Origin: Thereva unica
Lineage: Eukaryota; Arthropoda; Insecta; Diptera; Therevidae
Length of the DNA stretch: 64,000 bases
Direction: 5' to 3'
Assembly (NCBI GenBank): GCA_949987705.1
Contig: OX465282.1
Span: 124,206,310 to 124,270,309, forward strand
Part shown: one piece after another, positions 21,561-34,098 of the stretch
How positions within the stretch are numbered: position 1 is the stretch's first letter
Layout: every line of letters starts with the position of its first letter
Notes under the pieces: model-generated
Seen by the model: only the letters and a program-made list of their open reading frames with translations
Databases searched by the model: none
What the model was told of the DNA's origin: nothing
Made by a program: the position numbers and the translations under genes

Positions 21561-23926
21561 TGTCAAAGGAGAACCTTATTACCTACTTTTATCATTACGG
21601 GCTCCATTTTTCTCTGTTTGCTGATTAGCACCATTTCTTTTCTGTGCTAGCATTACACCATAGTTATCGTGTCACTTCTTTATCTCCCATGTCGCTCAAA
21701 TATCTCGATTTCGTAGAGTCCGCTCATACCACCGATACCCTGATACCATTAGCCAGCCCGATAGCCTCCGTTAAGTTTGTAGAGTCAGTAATTTATCGTT
21801 CATGAACCACAGAAGGTGGCGTAAGACGAACTATTGAAGGACCTCGCAAGTTGTCCTGTAGGTACGTCCTCGTCCCAGTGTCGTGTTAAAAAGATTTTTT
21901 ATATCAAGGGTTATTATGCGCAACTCTTATTCACATTCATTGCACCCGTTGTTAGCCTAGTCACCTTATTAACAGCATCTCTTCTCGATCTCTCGAAGCC
22001 GAATTGCCTTTCAGACAAGCCGACTTGCTTTCCACACTTAAGAGTAATCTATTATATCCCACGCTCGAAAAGCTTGCCCATTGTGTTTAAGAGGGTTGTT
22101 GGCTGACGGGTCCCTACGAGCTTACCTGGACTTGGGATGAGCACATACTTTTGCCGCCTTCATTGCTGAACACTTCTTCGCTCAGGTTAGCTGTGGATAC
22201 TTGGGCCAAACCATGGTACAATAATTATTGTACCACGGGTGAACCCACATGGTGCTGCACTGACTGCCAATTCCACTGCTATCAAAAACTGCTGAGAAAA
22301 TGAAGACTAGACTCATTCCTCCAACTGATAGGGTCCCTCGCTTATCCGATCCCTAATAGATGGTTATTTGGGGCATAGTATGTTGAGATAGTCCAGTCGA
22401 ATTGGGCATGCCAGGCGCAGAGCTTGAGCACTTGGTAAATATCTTCAGAGTCAGATCGACCAGTGCTGTCTCAACCGAACTCAATAGCTTGTTTCCGCCG
22501 ATGAATACAGCACCCAAGCCCTATTTGCCGAGTCCTGTCGGCAAAAATAAATATCTACTCCGCGTATGACCTACTCATGTGCTTGTAGGCAGTGCCGGCG
22601 GATCGTGTTAGGCCCGGGTGGGTAGCCAGACAACCAAACTCCTATCCAATCTCCAAAATACAATCTAACTACATACCATTAAGTCCGTTGAACTGAAGTT
22701 CGGCCAAGGTAGATTTTGATGTGCCTTTTAACTAGGATACAGGATCTTGGCTTACCTTAATCAGAACCCTTATAAAAGGTGTTTGCCTAACCGAGAGCCC
22801 CTTTATGTTCCGTCCTTTGTTTTTTGTGGTTATTTTGGAATGTTGGAAGTTGGTGTGCTTGATTTCAAGCCACTGCCGGTATCCCCACTCCCTCAAACTC
22901 AAACCCTCCATCAGTTCAGTTCAGATTACGAAACTCCTTCTCTGGAGAAAGCCTTTTAAAACTATTCCGTTTAGCTGCATTTTAGACGGCTCTCATTCTT
23001 CTCTAATATGTCGAGAGTCTTCTCGTTGGTTTAGGAGAAAGAATGTAATACTCTTCTTCAGCCCTTCCTTTGCTTTAATTAAATCCCTAGGAGCCGCAAG
23101 GTTTTGAGCATGGAGACACTGGAGAAGCTTTAGGCTCCAAATTTACATTAACCAGACCTAGAGCTCTCCTCAGGATAACCGCAGCCGGTATTACCTTGAG
23201 ACTACATTTCGTCACATGGCCTTCTCATTCATGGCATTCTTTCTCTCTGGTACTGCGTCTGCATGCGCATACCGGTGAGTAGATTTTCCTCTGAGGAGGT
23301 CGACAACTCCCGAACCTCTTGGTATTTTTTTTTTGGCAAACTCAACTGGTCTGGATTCAGGGGAGCGAGCCCTTTTCAAGGGAAAAAGGCTAAGAAACAT
23401 CAGCTCCTAGAATAAGCTGATCCATTAACGCTACGCTATTCTACAAAGCCAGTCACGTGCAGAGACTGGAATACCAAAAGGTGCTTTTAGTTACATGCAG
23501 AAGGTTCAATAGCTTCGCACCTGCCAACGTACGAAAATAAGAATTGATTGTAGGCGAGGTGTTTCAATGGAATAACAATGAAAAAAAACGAATGTGCGAA
23601 GCTAGCGCGGCCTATGTTTACGAATAAGAATCATGGGCGTGAGTATACTCTTGTTTCAATTATTAGCCTCTGAACAAATTACAAAAATATAACGCTGCTT
23701 TATCATCGATTCGCTAAGGCACAGTAGGAATATAGCAATTCTTGCAAAGAGGCTTGCCTACTACTGTAATAAAGTTTGTTCCACCGAAAATGAACGGAAT
23801 TTAGGAAGTCGATAATGGCTCACCTCTTGAAAACTCGGACCAATGACTAATAAGCGCTTATTTTCAATATCCATCTTGCCCTAGTATAGTTTCGATCAGA
23901 ACTGTTTGGCACTAGAGGAACACTAA
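21561..23926. other. degenerate repeat-rich DNA, probably LINE debris
   Basis: No frame with a supportable domain. The motif around 22592-22625 (GTGCCGGCGGATCGTGTT) recurs inverted at about 45195-45225, where it also lies among LINE remnants. The rest shows the mixed, GC-moderate composition typical of old retrotransposons but no recognisable motif. Confidence 0.35.
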
Positions 23927-24252
23927 GGCTGAAGCCACACCGAACCAGGCAGAACAAAACAAAAGCAAATTTCCATACTAATTCACACAACTCTGTTTAA
24001 TTTTAATTATATTTTAATTTTAATCTCAATTTCAATTTTAATTTTAATTTTAACTTTAATTTTAAGTTTAATTTTAATTTTAATTTTGTTCCTTTTTAAA
24101 TTTTGTACTCTAAAAGATGTATATCTTGTGTACTTTAAATCTATTAAACTATTAACTAACTATTAACTCAAAGCAAAACAAGCAAAACAGTTTTCCAAAA
24201 TGTATGGAAATTTGCTTTTGCTTTGTTTGCCTGGTTGGGTGTGGCTTCAGCC
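23927..24252. mobile_element. 326-bp PIF/Harbinger-type MITE
   Basis: Inverted ends of about 50 bp start GGCTGAAGCCACACC, with TAA on both sides (23924-23926 and 24253-24255). The centre contains a (TTTTAA)n-like run at about 23997-24090. No coding capacity. Confidence 0.88.
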
Positions 24253-24255
24253 TAA

Positions 24256-25590
24256 CTGAGCAACTTATTCGCTTTTCCCAAGCTACTGAATGGGATTTGT
24301 GTTTCCGTAGTGAGAATGCCAATTCTCTCACATAATGACTTAAAAAATGTACCGGGGATGCACCGTAACACTACATTGAACCGTTCACCTAAATGTCACT
24401 TTTTCGCGTACGTTTCAAACAAGGAATTCGTTTAAATATAGAACAAATAGAGAAACTACCTAGAAACTTCAAGAAATCAAAAGCATTAAGCTTCAACTTC
24501 AACACAATCCTTATTCCTCGCAAGCTCAAACTTGGACTCTTTTTCAAGCTAGTCCTGCAAATAGATATTGCAACATGACTTGAACAAAGGACTACTAGTA
24601 CATATGATTATAGCTCTGAAGTTCTAGCTAAAAAAAATTATTTAAATATTTAAAAACTTATCATCTCAGCTATAAAATATCTTTAAGGTCATTTTGCTTA
24701 CATCGAGTACGTTTACGGATTCTTTTATACATACGAAAATTAGAATATGGAATTCACTCCCACCAAACGCACTCCTGTAAGTGAAATTAACTAAAAACTA
24801 CATTTGACTATTTTTTATAATTATTTTTCGTGCATAACTGTTTTCTAACTAGGGGATCTTTAAGCCAATTACGATAAACCTTTTGACATAATGCAATATT
24901 TTTTTCTTTTTTTTTTAAATAAAAGCAAAAAAAAATATAAAAATAAAAAGAATAAAACTAATTACATTTATATGTACACAATCACTGCCTTAAATTTTAA
25001 CAAGTATTTAATCCATGAACTTTAAAAGAAATTTCTCATTCCATAAAAGAAAATTGTTTTTATTTTAAAATTAATTTTTTTTTTTAGTTTTCATAATATT
25101 TTTTAACTCAAGCATTTAATCTTATACTTATGCTTTTGAAAATTTTGTTTTATATATAAAAATTTTCTTAAATTTTTATATTATTACCGAAAAAAAATAA
25201 AAACCCAAAATGCAAAAGAAAACGGGTTAAGAGTTAAAAAAAAAAAAATTTCAATAAATCGTTTTAATCTTGAAAAAAGTGTTGTGATGTAAATTCACAT
25301 TAAAAAAAAAAACAAATAAAAATACCAAAAACTAAATTATAGAAAAATTTAACAAAACAAAAGTGAAAATATAAATTTAAAAAAAAAACAGACGTCTTTT
25401 AAAAAGAAAAAAAAACTAAATTTTAAGAACTTATAACCAAAACAAAAACAATTAAAAACCACAAAAAAAATTTAAAAAAAAACTTAAATTTAATTTTAAA
25501 AATTGAATTAAAAAAAATGTGGACGAATGAAAATTTTATACAAAAAAAAACTGAATTATAGAAAAAAACAACCGAAAAAAAACATCTATT
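24256..25590. other. AT-rich low-complexity tract
   Basis: From about 24840 the sequence is dominated by A-runs and short AT words with many AATAAA-like strings and essentially no G+C-rich stretch. It resembles the DNA after the receptor stop codon and the tracts at 28651-29310, 32470-32980 and 35330-35870. It could be downstream host DNA split by TE insertions. No gene was seen. Confidence 0.45.
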
Positions 25591-25770
25591 AGTCTAAGCT
25601 CCCATGACGAAAAAGGTGCCCCATCGAACACCTCAAAACAATAAAGTGAGTTTGGGTGAAAAACATGTAAAAAACATGTACCGCCCGCCAGACTAGTAAA
25701 AATTTGTTAATTGCTATTTTTTATGAATTTTTGAATTTTGTTAAAAAACAATGATTTTATTTTCCAAAAC
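25591..25770 (+). repeat. left inverted repeat of the LINE-containing element
   Basis: It pairs with 28496-28650. It contains a short internal duplication (two ACATGTA-type words at about 25663-25682) that the right copy lacks, which accounts for the length difference. Confidence 0.85.
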
Positions 25771-28100
25771 TTCTTCTTCTTTAATGGCTCTACAACCGGG
25801 ATCCCGTCCTGGCCTCGCGCAACTGTTCTCTCCACCGGTCCCGATTCTGAGCCGATGTCATCCAGTTTGGCATCCCTAAGCTCTGAGCGTCCTGGTCCAC
25901 GCCATCCTTCCAGCGAAGGTTGGGCCTCCCTCGCTGTCACACCCCATAGGTCTTACCGCAGAGAACTTTCCGAGCAGGCTCATTTTCACTCATACGAGCT
26001 AGATGTCCTGCCCACCGGAGCCTACCGAGCTTTATGTTTTTCACAACATCTATGTATGTCGCGATAGCACTCGTAGATCTAGTCATTGTAGAGTCTCCGG
26101 AATCGTCCTTCCTTACATACGGGGCCAACAATCTTCCGGAGTATTTTCCTCTCGAACACGCCCAAAAGGTTTGAGTGCTTTTTGCTAAGCACCCACGTTT
26201 CGGATGCATACGAGTATGTGAGAACGGGTAAGACCATCGTCTTATATAGTAAAAGTTTAGACGTTATGGTTAGATATTTGGATTTGAAGAGCCTTGACAG
26301 ACTATAGTAGGCTTTGTTGGCTTTTAGCAGCTTGTGGGACCAATGTTAGGTGTTCTTCCAGACGAGGCCACCGTGTACTTTGTTTTGCTTTCGTTAATGT
26401 GCAGTCCCAGATTTCCTGCCGCTTGCTCAATCTGAGTGGAAGCTTCTTGTACAGCTGTTGTTGTTCTTCCAATGATGTCAATGAAGTCTGCGTAAGCCAG
26501 TAATTGGGTGGACTTGTGGAGTCACGCCCGAATCTCGGATCACTTTCTCCAACGCCAGGTTGAAAATGAGGCAGGCCAGACCGTCCCCTTGTCGGAGTCC
26601 ATTATAGATGTTGATTTTTACGTGGCTTGACACATTGATCATGATCAACCTACATAGTCTTGTCAGTTTGTTGGGGATGCCGAATTCTCTCATGGCTTTG
26701 TAAAGTTCTACTCTGGCTATGCTATCTTAGGCGGCTTTAAAGTCTATGAAGAGGTGTTGAATTGAGTTTTGAAACTCCAGACATTTTTCCATAGCCTGCC
26801 TCAAGGTGAAAATCTGATCAGTCGTTGATTTGCCTGGTCGATCTCTGTACTGTTCTAGCTCACAGACGAGATTTTTTTCCCAGGCTTCCTTTTTTCGTCT
26901 GTGAATTCTCTTTTTTTCTTTTCCGAGCTCTTTATAGTTCTCTTCGCATGCCCGTGTTCTCTGAGACTGCTGCATGGCTCGGTACGCAGTATTCTTACGT
27001 TCAGTTACTAGCTTGCATTCATTATCGAACCAGTCGATCCGATCATTACGACTTCTGCCCAAGATGGAATCAGCAGTGCTAATGACAGTATTTTTAAGGC
27101 GGGTCCAGTTTTCGTCGACGCCCGGCATCTCATCCCCAGGACTTAGGGCGAGTTCTAATGCATGATCGTAGCTGTTTCTGGCCATTTCATTGCGTAGTGC
27201 AGCTGTGTTGATTCGAGCCTGATCACCGGATACAAAGCTTTTCAGCGTTGTAATGCGCTCTCAGAGCACCATACCAACAAGATAGTGATCCGAGTCGAAG
27301 TTGGCACCTTGGTACGTTTGTACCGTCATCAGACCCGAAAGGTGGCGGCGGTCTATCAACACATGATCTATTTGGTTGCGAGTGGCTCCATCAGGAGATA
27401 CCCAGGTGGCTTTATGGATATCTTTACGCGCAAATCTAGTACTTGCAACGACCAAGTTCTTACTTGCTGCCATCTCTACAACTCGCTGTCCATTGTCATT
27501 AGTGTTTTCATGCAAGCTGTGGTTGCCGACATATTGCCTGTATATGGGCTCCCGGCCTACTTTGGCGTTCAGATCTCCCAGTATGATTTTTACATCATAC
27601 CTGGGGCAGGCATTAAGTTCCCGTTCAACTAATTCGAAGAATTCTTCTTTATCATCATCCGGGGACTCTTCTGTAGGTGCGTGAACGTTTATGAGACTGA
27701 TGTTCTTAAATTTACCTCGCACACGAAGGGAGCATAGCCTTTCGTTTATTGCTTTAAAGCCGATAATGGTAGGCTTCATTCTTTTGCTAACCATAAAACC
27801 TACTCCTAGAACATGGTGTTTTGTATGACAGCTGTAATATACGTCATACTCAGGTTTTTGCAAAACACCATTCCCTGTCCACCTCATCTCCTGAATGGCG
27901 GTAATGTCAGCTTTATACTTTGACAGGGTATCGACCAGATGTTGTGTAGCTCGAGTTCTGTACAGAGTTCGAACATTCCATGAGAAAATTCGTAAATCGT
28001 TTTGCCTTTTTCGTTTCCGTGGTCGTGGTCGTTTATTCCAGTATTCGAAGCATGTTGCTCGTTCCGTAATAATTGTTTTTTACGGGTGAGGTTATTAGCC
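25771..28100 (-). pseudogene. RTE-like LINE ORF2 remnant (endonuclease and RT parts)
   Basis: Reading on the minus strand from 27887, an apurinic-type endonuclease domain of about 208 residues is open. It has NVHAPTEE, LGDLNAKVG, TRNQIDHVLI and FDSDHYLVG, i.e. the Asn/Asp/His active-site blocks. Next comes a linker (27185-26740) rich in charged residues (KEKKRIHRRKKEAWE), and reverse transcriptase pieces: LRQAMEKCLEFQNSIQHLFIDFKAA, then GLRQGDGLACLIFNLALEK at about 26625-26540. The C-terminal segment (26209-25800) reads RLRWAGHLARM and ends with a GAAGAAG repeat, as in RTE elements. Stops separate these blocks; the catalytic YADD box is not intact. Confidence 0.82.
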
Positions 28101-28495
28101 TCACGCCAACCTTACTTGGAAGGGACTAGCCCGATCATATTAGCCCATCCTCTCTCATAGAATATTTACCAGTGGCCACCGCTAGGAGGTTATGATCGCA
28201 CTTCCATCAGTCCGAAATAGTTGCGGCACGTGCATGCTACATGTTATTCCCCCTATTCCGCTGATGACTGACCACCAGCCAGACAAGCTTTAATAGAACG
28301 AAAAGATCTTAAACTTCATTTAAAACAAAAATCAAGGAGGTGTTATGAAGTGTATTTTTATTAAAAAAAAAAAAAAAAAAAAAAAAAATTTATAACATTA
28401 GATCTGTCAGAAGCCAATATTAACAAGACTAGTCAGACAGACAAATTCAAAAATGGTTCATTATTTACAACAAATTGTATAAAATTCAGACAGGT

Positions 28496-28650
28496 GTTTT
28501 GGAAAATAAAATCATTGGTTTTTTACAAAATTCAAAAATTCATTAAAAATAGCAATTAACAAATTTTTACTAGTCTGGTCCGCGGTACATCTCACTTCAT
28601 TGTTTTGAGGTGTTCGATGGGGCACCTTTTTTGTCATGGGAGCTTAGACT
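28496..28650 (-). repeat. right inverted repeat of the LINE-containing element
   Basis: Complement of 25591-25770, with only scattered differences and one short gap. It is followed by (TA)n, which hides any target duplication. Confidence 0.85.
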
Positions 28651-29460
28651 ATATATATATATATAAAAAAATGCAGTTAGTTTTTATGAAAATGATATAC
28701 GTTTATAGTGGACAAATCAAAGACTTATTAAAATTATTATTGAATAAGATTCATATGTGAAGAAGAAGAAGAGAGCATTAAAATGAAGCAAAAACAAAAA
28801 AATAAAACACTAAACATAAAACAAAAAAAAACATAAAAATAAAACCAAAAAAATAAAAATTTTGTAGAAATTATAAGTAAATTTAATGAAAATGAAAAGA
28901 TTTAAGTAATAATGATGAAAAACAAAAAAATGATATGAAAATTCCTAATTAGGTAATTAATTATGTAAATTCGTTTAGAATGTGAGAGAAAAATTATGGG
29001 GATTCTGAATTTAATAAAAGAAGAAAAGAAAAAAAATATATATATAAATAAAACAGAAGAAGGAGAAAGAAGTGAGGAATGAGAGAAATGATGATGAGGA
29101 ACAAAAACTCATTCAATTGTAAATTTAACCCAGTTTTAGAAACGCACTTTACAGTTTAAAGAAATTGTAATAAAGTAAGAGGTAAAAATAAATTAAATAA
29201 AAAAAAGAGAAAAAAAACAAAAAAAAACAATGAAAATCTGTATAAAGTTTTTAAAATAAAACTATAAAATTTTAATTTAAGTTTTTATTTTTTTTTTATT
29301 TTTTTGTAGGTAAGTAACGCAAGTGTTTAGGTACATTATTTGCAGAAAAGTGCATACTCTTAATTCTTTTGACAATTTTTTTAAAGTTTTTGTACTATAT
29401 TAAAATTGGCTCCATATTTGCTGGTATTTCAATATCAAAATTTCCTTGGTAGGATATGGA
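28651..29460. other. AT-rich low-complexity tract
   Basis: A/T-rich DNA with purine-rich runs (GAAGAAGAAGAGAG near 28760, AGAAGGAGAAAGAAG near 29055). It continues the composition seen before 25590, which suggests the LINE-containing element interrupted one original tract. No gene. Confidence 0.45.
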
Positions 29461-29639
29461 TAGAGTAGAGTAGAGGCCGGTAGGACCTAGGCGTTATCCT
29501 GCGAAAACTGCATCCTGAAATCGTACTATGGGAAAATCAACTGGTTGTGTTCAGAACCGGATAAAATATCTGGGGGCCCCTGGGCAGAACTTGCGGTGTG
29601 CCACTTAAAAAAATCAATCCATTAACTTTGACAACATAA

Positions 29640-30684
29640 AGCGAACAATTCCAATGCATTCGCTAGTACCATCTCCTGCAGTAAGACATTTGAATGACGA
29701 ATGAAATTGGGAGGAATTGATAGAAATAAATTGTAGAAAAGAGTTTTGAGCTTACATACAATGCAGAGTTTAGGAATTCTGGCGCCCCGTGTGAGATATT
29801 TTTGTGCGCACTCAATTATATAAAAACATTTAATTGCAATGGTAAATATGAATAGCGTCGTCATCATCTACGAAATACTAGCCGCGTCACTTCTGGCGTG
29901 AATCAGAGATTGGTTTTTCATACAGAAATCGTTGAACGACAATCGCATCGCATCGCACCGCATTCGGTGAGCCCTGGGCTTAAATGCTCACCTCAATTCG
30001 ATAAACTAAAAGCAGCTCTTTTTCGTGCATCCCGCATAACATTGGTCAGCACTTCGAACGTTACAGCAGCTATTTCGTATGTAGGTTTTGAATTCGTCAA
30101 TGGTCTTCAGTTTGCTTTCATAAACTTTACTTTTTAAACAATCCCACAGAAAAGCCGTTAAATCCGGAGAACGAAGAGGCTACTCCAAATCATCATTTTT
30201 CGCCACTAAGTGTCTCGGGGACTTTCTCACATTTGAATGATTGTTTTCAATGTAAGGCGCTAAAATTTCAGCGCGATCTTTCAGTCTTTCGATCTAAAAA
30301 ATGTCAAAGTTATTCAATATTGAAATACCGAAGGTCTAGATGGCGCACCTGAATCATAATTTGCCTATGGTGAACAAATGGTATCTGAATGTGTGCCTAT
30401 AATTGATGAACATCAGAGCGAGTAAGCAAAAGCACATTGCGTATGCGTTAAGTTTTCACGACAAAATTTTCGGGAGATCGTTTTGCAGCACTCCTTTCTA
30501 CACCTCTCTCTTCTAGAAAACCGGTTCTGGTTCTGCTGAGCAAACGATTGTAGATTGGGCCAAGAGATGCAAAAGTATAATAAAGCGCCCTTGTCGGCTG
30601 TCTTTTACGTTTTCTTAAACATAAGCTTAGTTTACCTCCTGTGCACCTCCCGTATTTCGTGTTATATTGAAGAGGTATTACCAT
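29640..30684 (-). pseudogene. IS630/Tc1-mariner superfamily transposase remnant
   Basis: On the minus strand at 30205-30080 the frame reads LRSPDLTAFLWDCLKSKVYES, then TIDEFKTYIRN. This matches the PPRSPDLTPLDFFLWG..KS.VY signature of one insect IS630-type family. Upstream (30684-30448) another piece, YGRCTG...RQPTRALYY, fits the helix-turn-helix N-terminus of the same family. The catalytic centre between them is lost or frameshifted. Inactive. Confidence 0.65.
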
Positions 30685-30689
30685 TTAAT

Positions 30690-31395
30690 GACTAAATAAA
30701 TGAATACATTACTGGACCTTGTCGGTATTGACGGCGCCCTCTTGGACTTGGTGCCCTCGGGCAGTCGCCCGTGTTCGATCCCCCTAAAGCCGGTACTGCT
30801 TACATAAATATAGAAACTATCTGACCCGACACACTTACTAATATTCAAATTTCAATAAATTTGTTGGAGATCCTTTTGTGGATTTGTGAAAAGCTATTGG
30901 AAATGTAAAATAAAAAGTAAGTACAAATGACAAAAAAAGTATATCTGGAAGATCAGTGTTCTATATCCACGATTATGGCCATGGATATTCAATTTCGGGA
31001 GGAGCACATGCAAAAGTTTTGGGCGAGATTAATTCTAGTGCACTGCAAATCTGAATTTGATATTCTAGTAAGCACCTGATGCAAGAATCGTTATTCGGTG
31101 AATATATTCTTCGGAACGAAGTTTCTTCTGAGGCATTTATTTCGTTGTTCGAAAAAATATCACCGTCTTCACCTTGTGATGTTGAATCGCATCATTATGA
31201 TCCCACACATACATATAAATGCATACATATGCATTATATGGATCTATGTATACATGAAACTAAAAAGTCTCCTCGACGACATCCTCCCCTCGGGACTGGC
31301 TCTAAGTATTATATTACGGGAGCCGTTCAGCTTTAGCTGCTATTGCTACTGGCACGTGTTTGCCCTTCTTTGTTTCTTCCAGCTTCTTCCAGCCA
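30690..31395. other. unassigned non-coding DNA
   Basis: Open frames of 85-150 residues occur near 31080-31547, but they show no domain and the longer one runs straight through the MITE at 31399-31553, so they are not considered genes. Confidence 0.4.
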
Positions 31396-31398
31396 TAA

Positions 31399-31553
31399 AG
31401 GCCCCCATACACGGTCCAATTGGTTGTACAGCGAAGTGCGGTTGTACAACCAAAACTATCGATTGTGGGCCGGTCGGCCGATCAAAATACATTGCGCTTA
31501 TAGGTTTGATGAAAATCTGGTTGTACAGCCAATTTGACCGTGTATAGGGGCCT
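31399..31553. mobile_element. 155-bp PIF/Harbinger-type MITE, copy 2
   Basis: Same family as 4269-4423 but inverted relative to it in its asymmetric centre. The ends begin AGGCCCCCATACACGGTC. TAA occurs on both sides (31396-31398 and 31554-31556). Confidence 0.9.
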
Positions 31554-31559
31554 TAACGT

Positions 31560-32190
31560 TCTGCGGATGGCCTTTAGCGTTGCTTCCAGTTTTCTTCATA
31601 TTTTGACCTTCATCATGTCTAGAATGTTTTCCGTCGTTATTGGCGCCTCGGCCATTTCGTCTAATTCCACCATTTCATCGGCGAATCTCGAGCAGCTAAA
31701 GAAGAGGTGCTCTGCGTCTTCTTGTATACCTTGGCATACTAGGCAGTGGTAAATCTTCGTACCAGAAACGGTGAAGGTATTTCCTATACCATCCATGTCC
31801 ACTAAGGAAATGCGCGATGTCGTAACTCACTTCCGCACGCTCCCTCCTAACCCATATCTCCACGTTTAGGATAAGTCTGTGATTTCAACGACCCTTCACA
31901 GACTCGTCCCACTTCCCTTGCCGTTCCGTTACGGATTCGCAGCGCGTAGGGGCTCCAACATTGGACAGAATTCTTGCAAGTGCTGCACAAATCGCTGCAC
32001 GTTTTGTCTGTCATGCCCTTCAAATGCGCTTTGAAATTTAGCCTCCGGTCGATCATCCCTCCCAGGTAGGTACCTTAAAGCGTGTAACAGCATAATGGCG
32101 CGATATAAATAGTGGGCGCCACTTATGCGAGGTGTTACCCCCTTAGCCACAAGCCCGGAAGAGCATGGCCAAGGAGCCAACACCATACAT
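31560..32190 (-). pseudogene. R1-like LINE, C-terminal ORF2 fragment
   Basis: The minus-strand frames give MIDRRLNFKAHLKGMTDK (about 32056-32000), the segment after the catalytic box in R1-clade elements. A C-terminal cysteine-histidine cluster follows, CLVCQGIQEDAEHLFFSCSRF (about 31755-31690). In R1-type proteins the latter is a zinc-binding CCHC end. The two are joined through broken frames and most of the domain is missing. Confidence 0.7.
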
Positions 32191-33210
32191 AAGAAATAAA
32201 AAGAAAATCCGGAACTCCTACGCCGGCCACACGGAGTTATCTAGCTCGCCGGAGGGGTCGTGGGGTGTGTGGCCGGGACTTACCGCGGTTGGTTCACCAC
32301 TTACCTGTGACTATGCAAATCTTTAGTTTCAATCATCCCTCGGGCACAGCCTGAGCCGTGTCAAGGTAGTCCGTTCCATTGTCCGATGATAGGATGGGTA
32401 ACCATCACCGGTCCAGGAACTACCTCACCTGAAAATCCTGAGAGGAACTAAGTTCCGCCCCAACCATTCAAAAAAAATTTAGCAAACGGAGTTCATCATT
32501 TATAACATTAAATTATCTAGTTGATTTCAGAAGCATTTATTACCACAAGATCACAAAGAGGTAAAATTAATATTCAACGGAAACGAACTCGTATCTATGT
32601 CAGATATAACAACATCCACATTTTCAAATACATCAACAATAATTTACAATTTCAAAGGTATGGATAATTCCGTACGATAAAGGATTTTAAAACGCGCCGC
32701 CTTGGTACCAATACGCCTCGTTTTATCACAATTGATATCACAATTCAATTTAAGTAAGAAGAAATTACTTGGAAACAACAAGAAAACTTATGACAACAAA
32801 TGCCCTCTCAAAAATTTACACAAAAGTATAAATATAGTTCAAATTAATATCAACTGCATCAACTGCACTTAAAAATTATTGCATTATAATAATAGATGTG
32901 TTGTGTTCTGTTGTGTATGTGTGTTTTTGTTTTTATTTTTATTTTTATTTTATGTCCATGTATTTTTATTTAAAAACTGAATCAAAAAAATTATTTCTGG
33001 CAGTTGTTCGCGGGGGAACCAAAATAATTTACTGCTGGCTTCGTAATATCCGTCTCGCAATTTTCATATACAAAGCAATACAAAAATACCTTATATCCAA
33101 TTTCTTTGAGGTTAATCATCCAGTAGAAAAGTTACCATGGACAGCACATCTATCTCACCAGTAAAGATGAAGACTTCTCCTCGAACAAGTTTCGATTTTT
33201 TCTTGGACAG
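32190..33210. other. unassigned DNA, partly AT-rich
   Basis: 32190-32470 is GC-richer (contains CACACGGAGTTATCTAGC and GGCACAGCCTGAGCCGTG) and may be LINE sequence continuing from 31560-32190. 32470-32980 is AT-rich. No gene was supported. Confidence 0.35.
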
Positions 33211-33783
33211 TTAACAATTGCTCCAATACAACCTGAGCGGGATCGATGACACTCGAACAACACAGCGATATTTTAGAAGGTGGCACCACAGAACCAAGGC
33301 AATCCTGGAGAAGACCTTCTTCGCTCTGTTAGGGATACAGCGAACGCAGCAATCCAATGGATAAAAGTATCTCAAATACTTCAAAAAAACGGATTCTTTG
33401 GTGCTAAGGTTGTGAAAATCTTGCACCCTGCTTGACAATGGTACTACTACAGCACGTCCATCGAATGCACCATGATTCCAACGGTTAGATTCCTCAAATA
33501 AGCTGCAACCTGACGCTTCCTTGTTATACAATTGGTTGCTTCTTGTTCACATATCACCATAAAATATACAAGGCTTTTTCTTTCGTTGATTGTATAATTA
33601 ATTCGACTCTTGTGCGAAGTTATACGCGGAGCCAAAAACTAACAAAATCCGGACAACTTTTCGTTTCTAAATCCCAAAACAGACTCCTCGAAAACAAAAT
33701 TCTATTTTTCAACCTTCAAAAAAATTTTCCTTTTTCTCCGCCGCCTCCTTCTTTTTTATCGACCCACCACTAGATTTCTTTTC

Positions 33784-34098
33784 CTACAGTGATTTTGAGA
33801 CAAGTAGATATTTAGGGATTTCCGTGCAAAACTGACCGTTACAAGCGGGCTGTGTGTGAATGATTTGTTTCCCTACCTTAATCCTTACGGAGACTATCTT
33901 TATATTCCAGATCGCTTCGTTCGCATAAAATTCAATATCGTCTGGGCTCTTTCCTACGACCACTACCCCGATGTTATCCGCGAATCCGATCACGACGCCA
34001 GACCTTGTCTTCACGATCGGCAGATATAGTATGATTGAATTAACAGGAATACCAAACTCATCCTTGATTGGGGGCCGCAAGAATCGGGTCGAATTCAA
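33784..34098 (-). pseudogene. LINE reverse transcriptase fragment with altered FADD box
   Basis: The frame reads VNSIILYLPIVKTRSGVVIGFADNIGVVVVGKSPDDIEFYANEAI. The FADD catalytic motif of non-LTR reverse transcriptases is FADN here, removing the second aspartate. The following GVVVVGK...E...A...I pattern fits I/Loa-like or related clades. The piece is about 100 residues and no other domain is attached in frame. Confidence 0.7.

Larger units (their letters stand above)
25591..28650 (-). mobile_element. LINE bracketed by ~155-180-bp inverted repeats
   Basis: The left end (25591-25770) and the complement of the right end (28496-28650) are near-identical over about 155 bp. Both start AGTCTAAGCTCCCATGAC and both end TTTTATTTTCCAAAAC. 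Between them lie an RTE-like LINE on the minus strand (25771-28100) and about 400 bp of extra sequence including an A-run at 28364-28388. Either a LINE landed in a foldback/TIR element, or one element carries both parts. No clear target duplication flanks it; the right flank is a (TA)n run. Confidence 0.75.

Noticed and set aside
31098..31547. 149-codon + strand frame
   Set aside because: It runs through the 155-bp MITE and has no domain or splice context.
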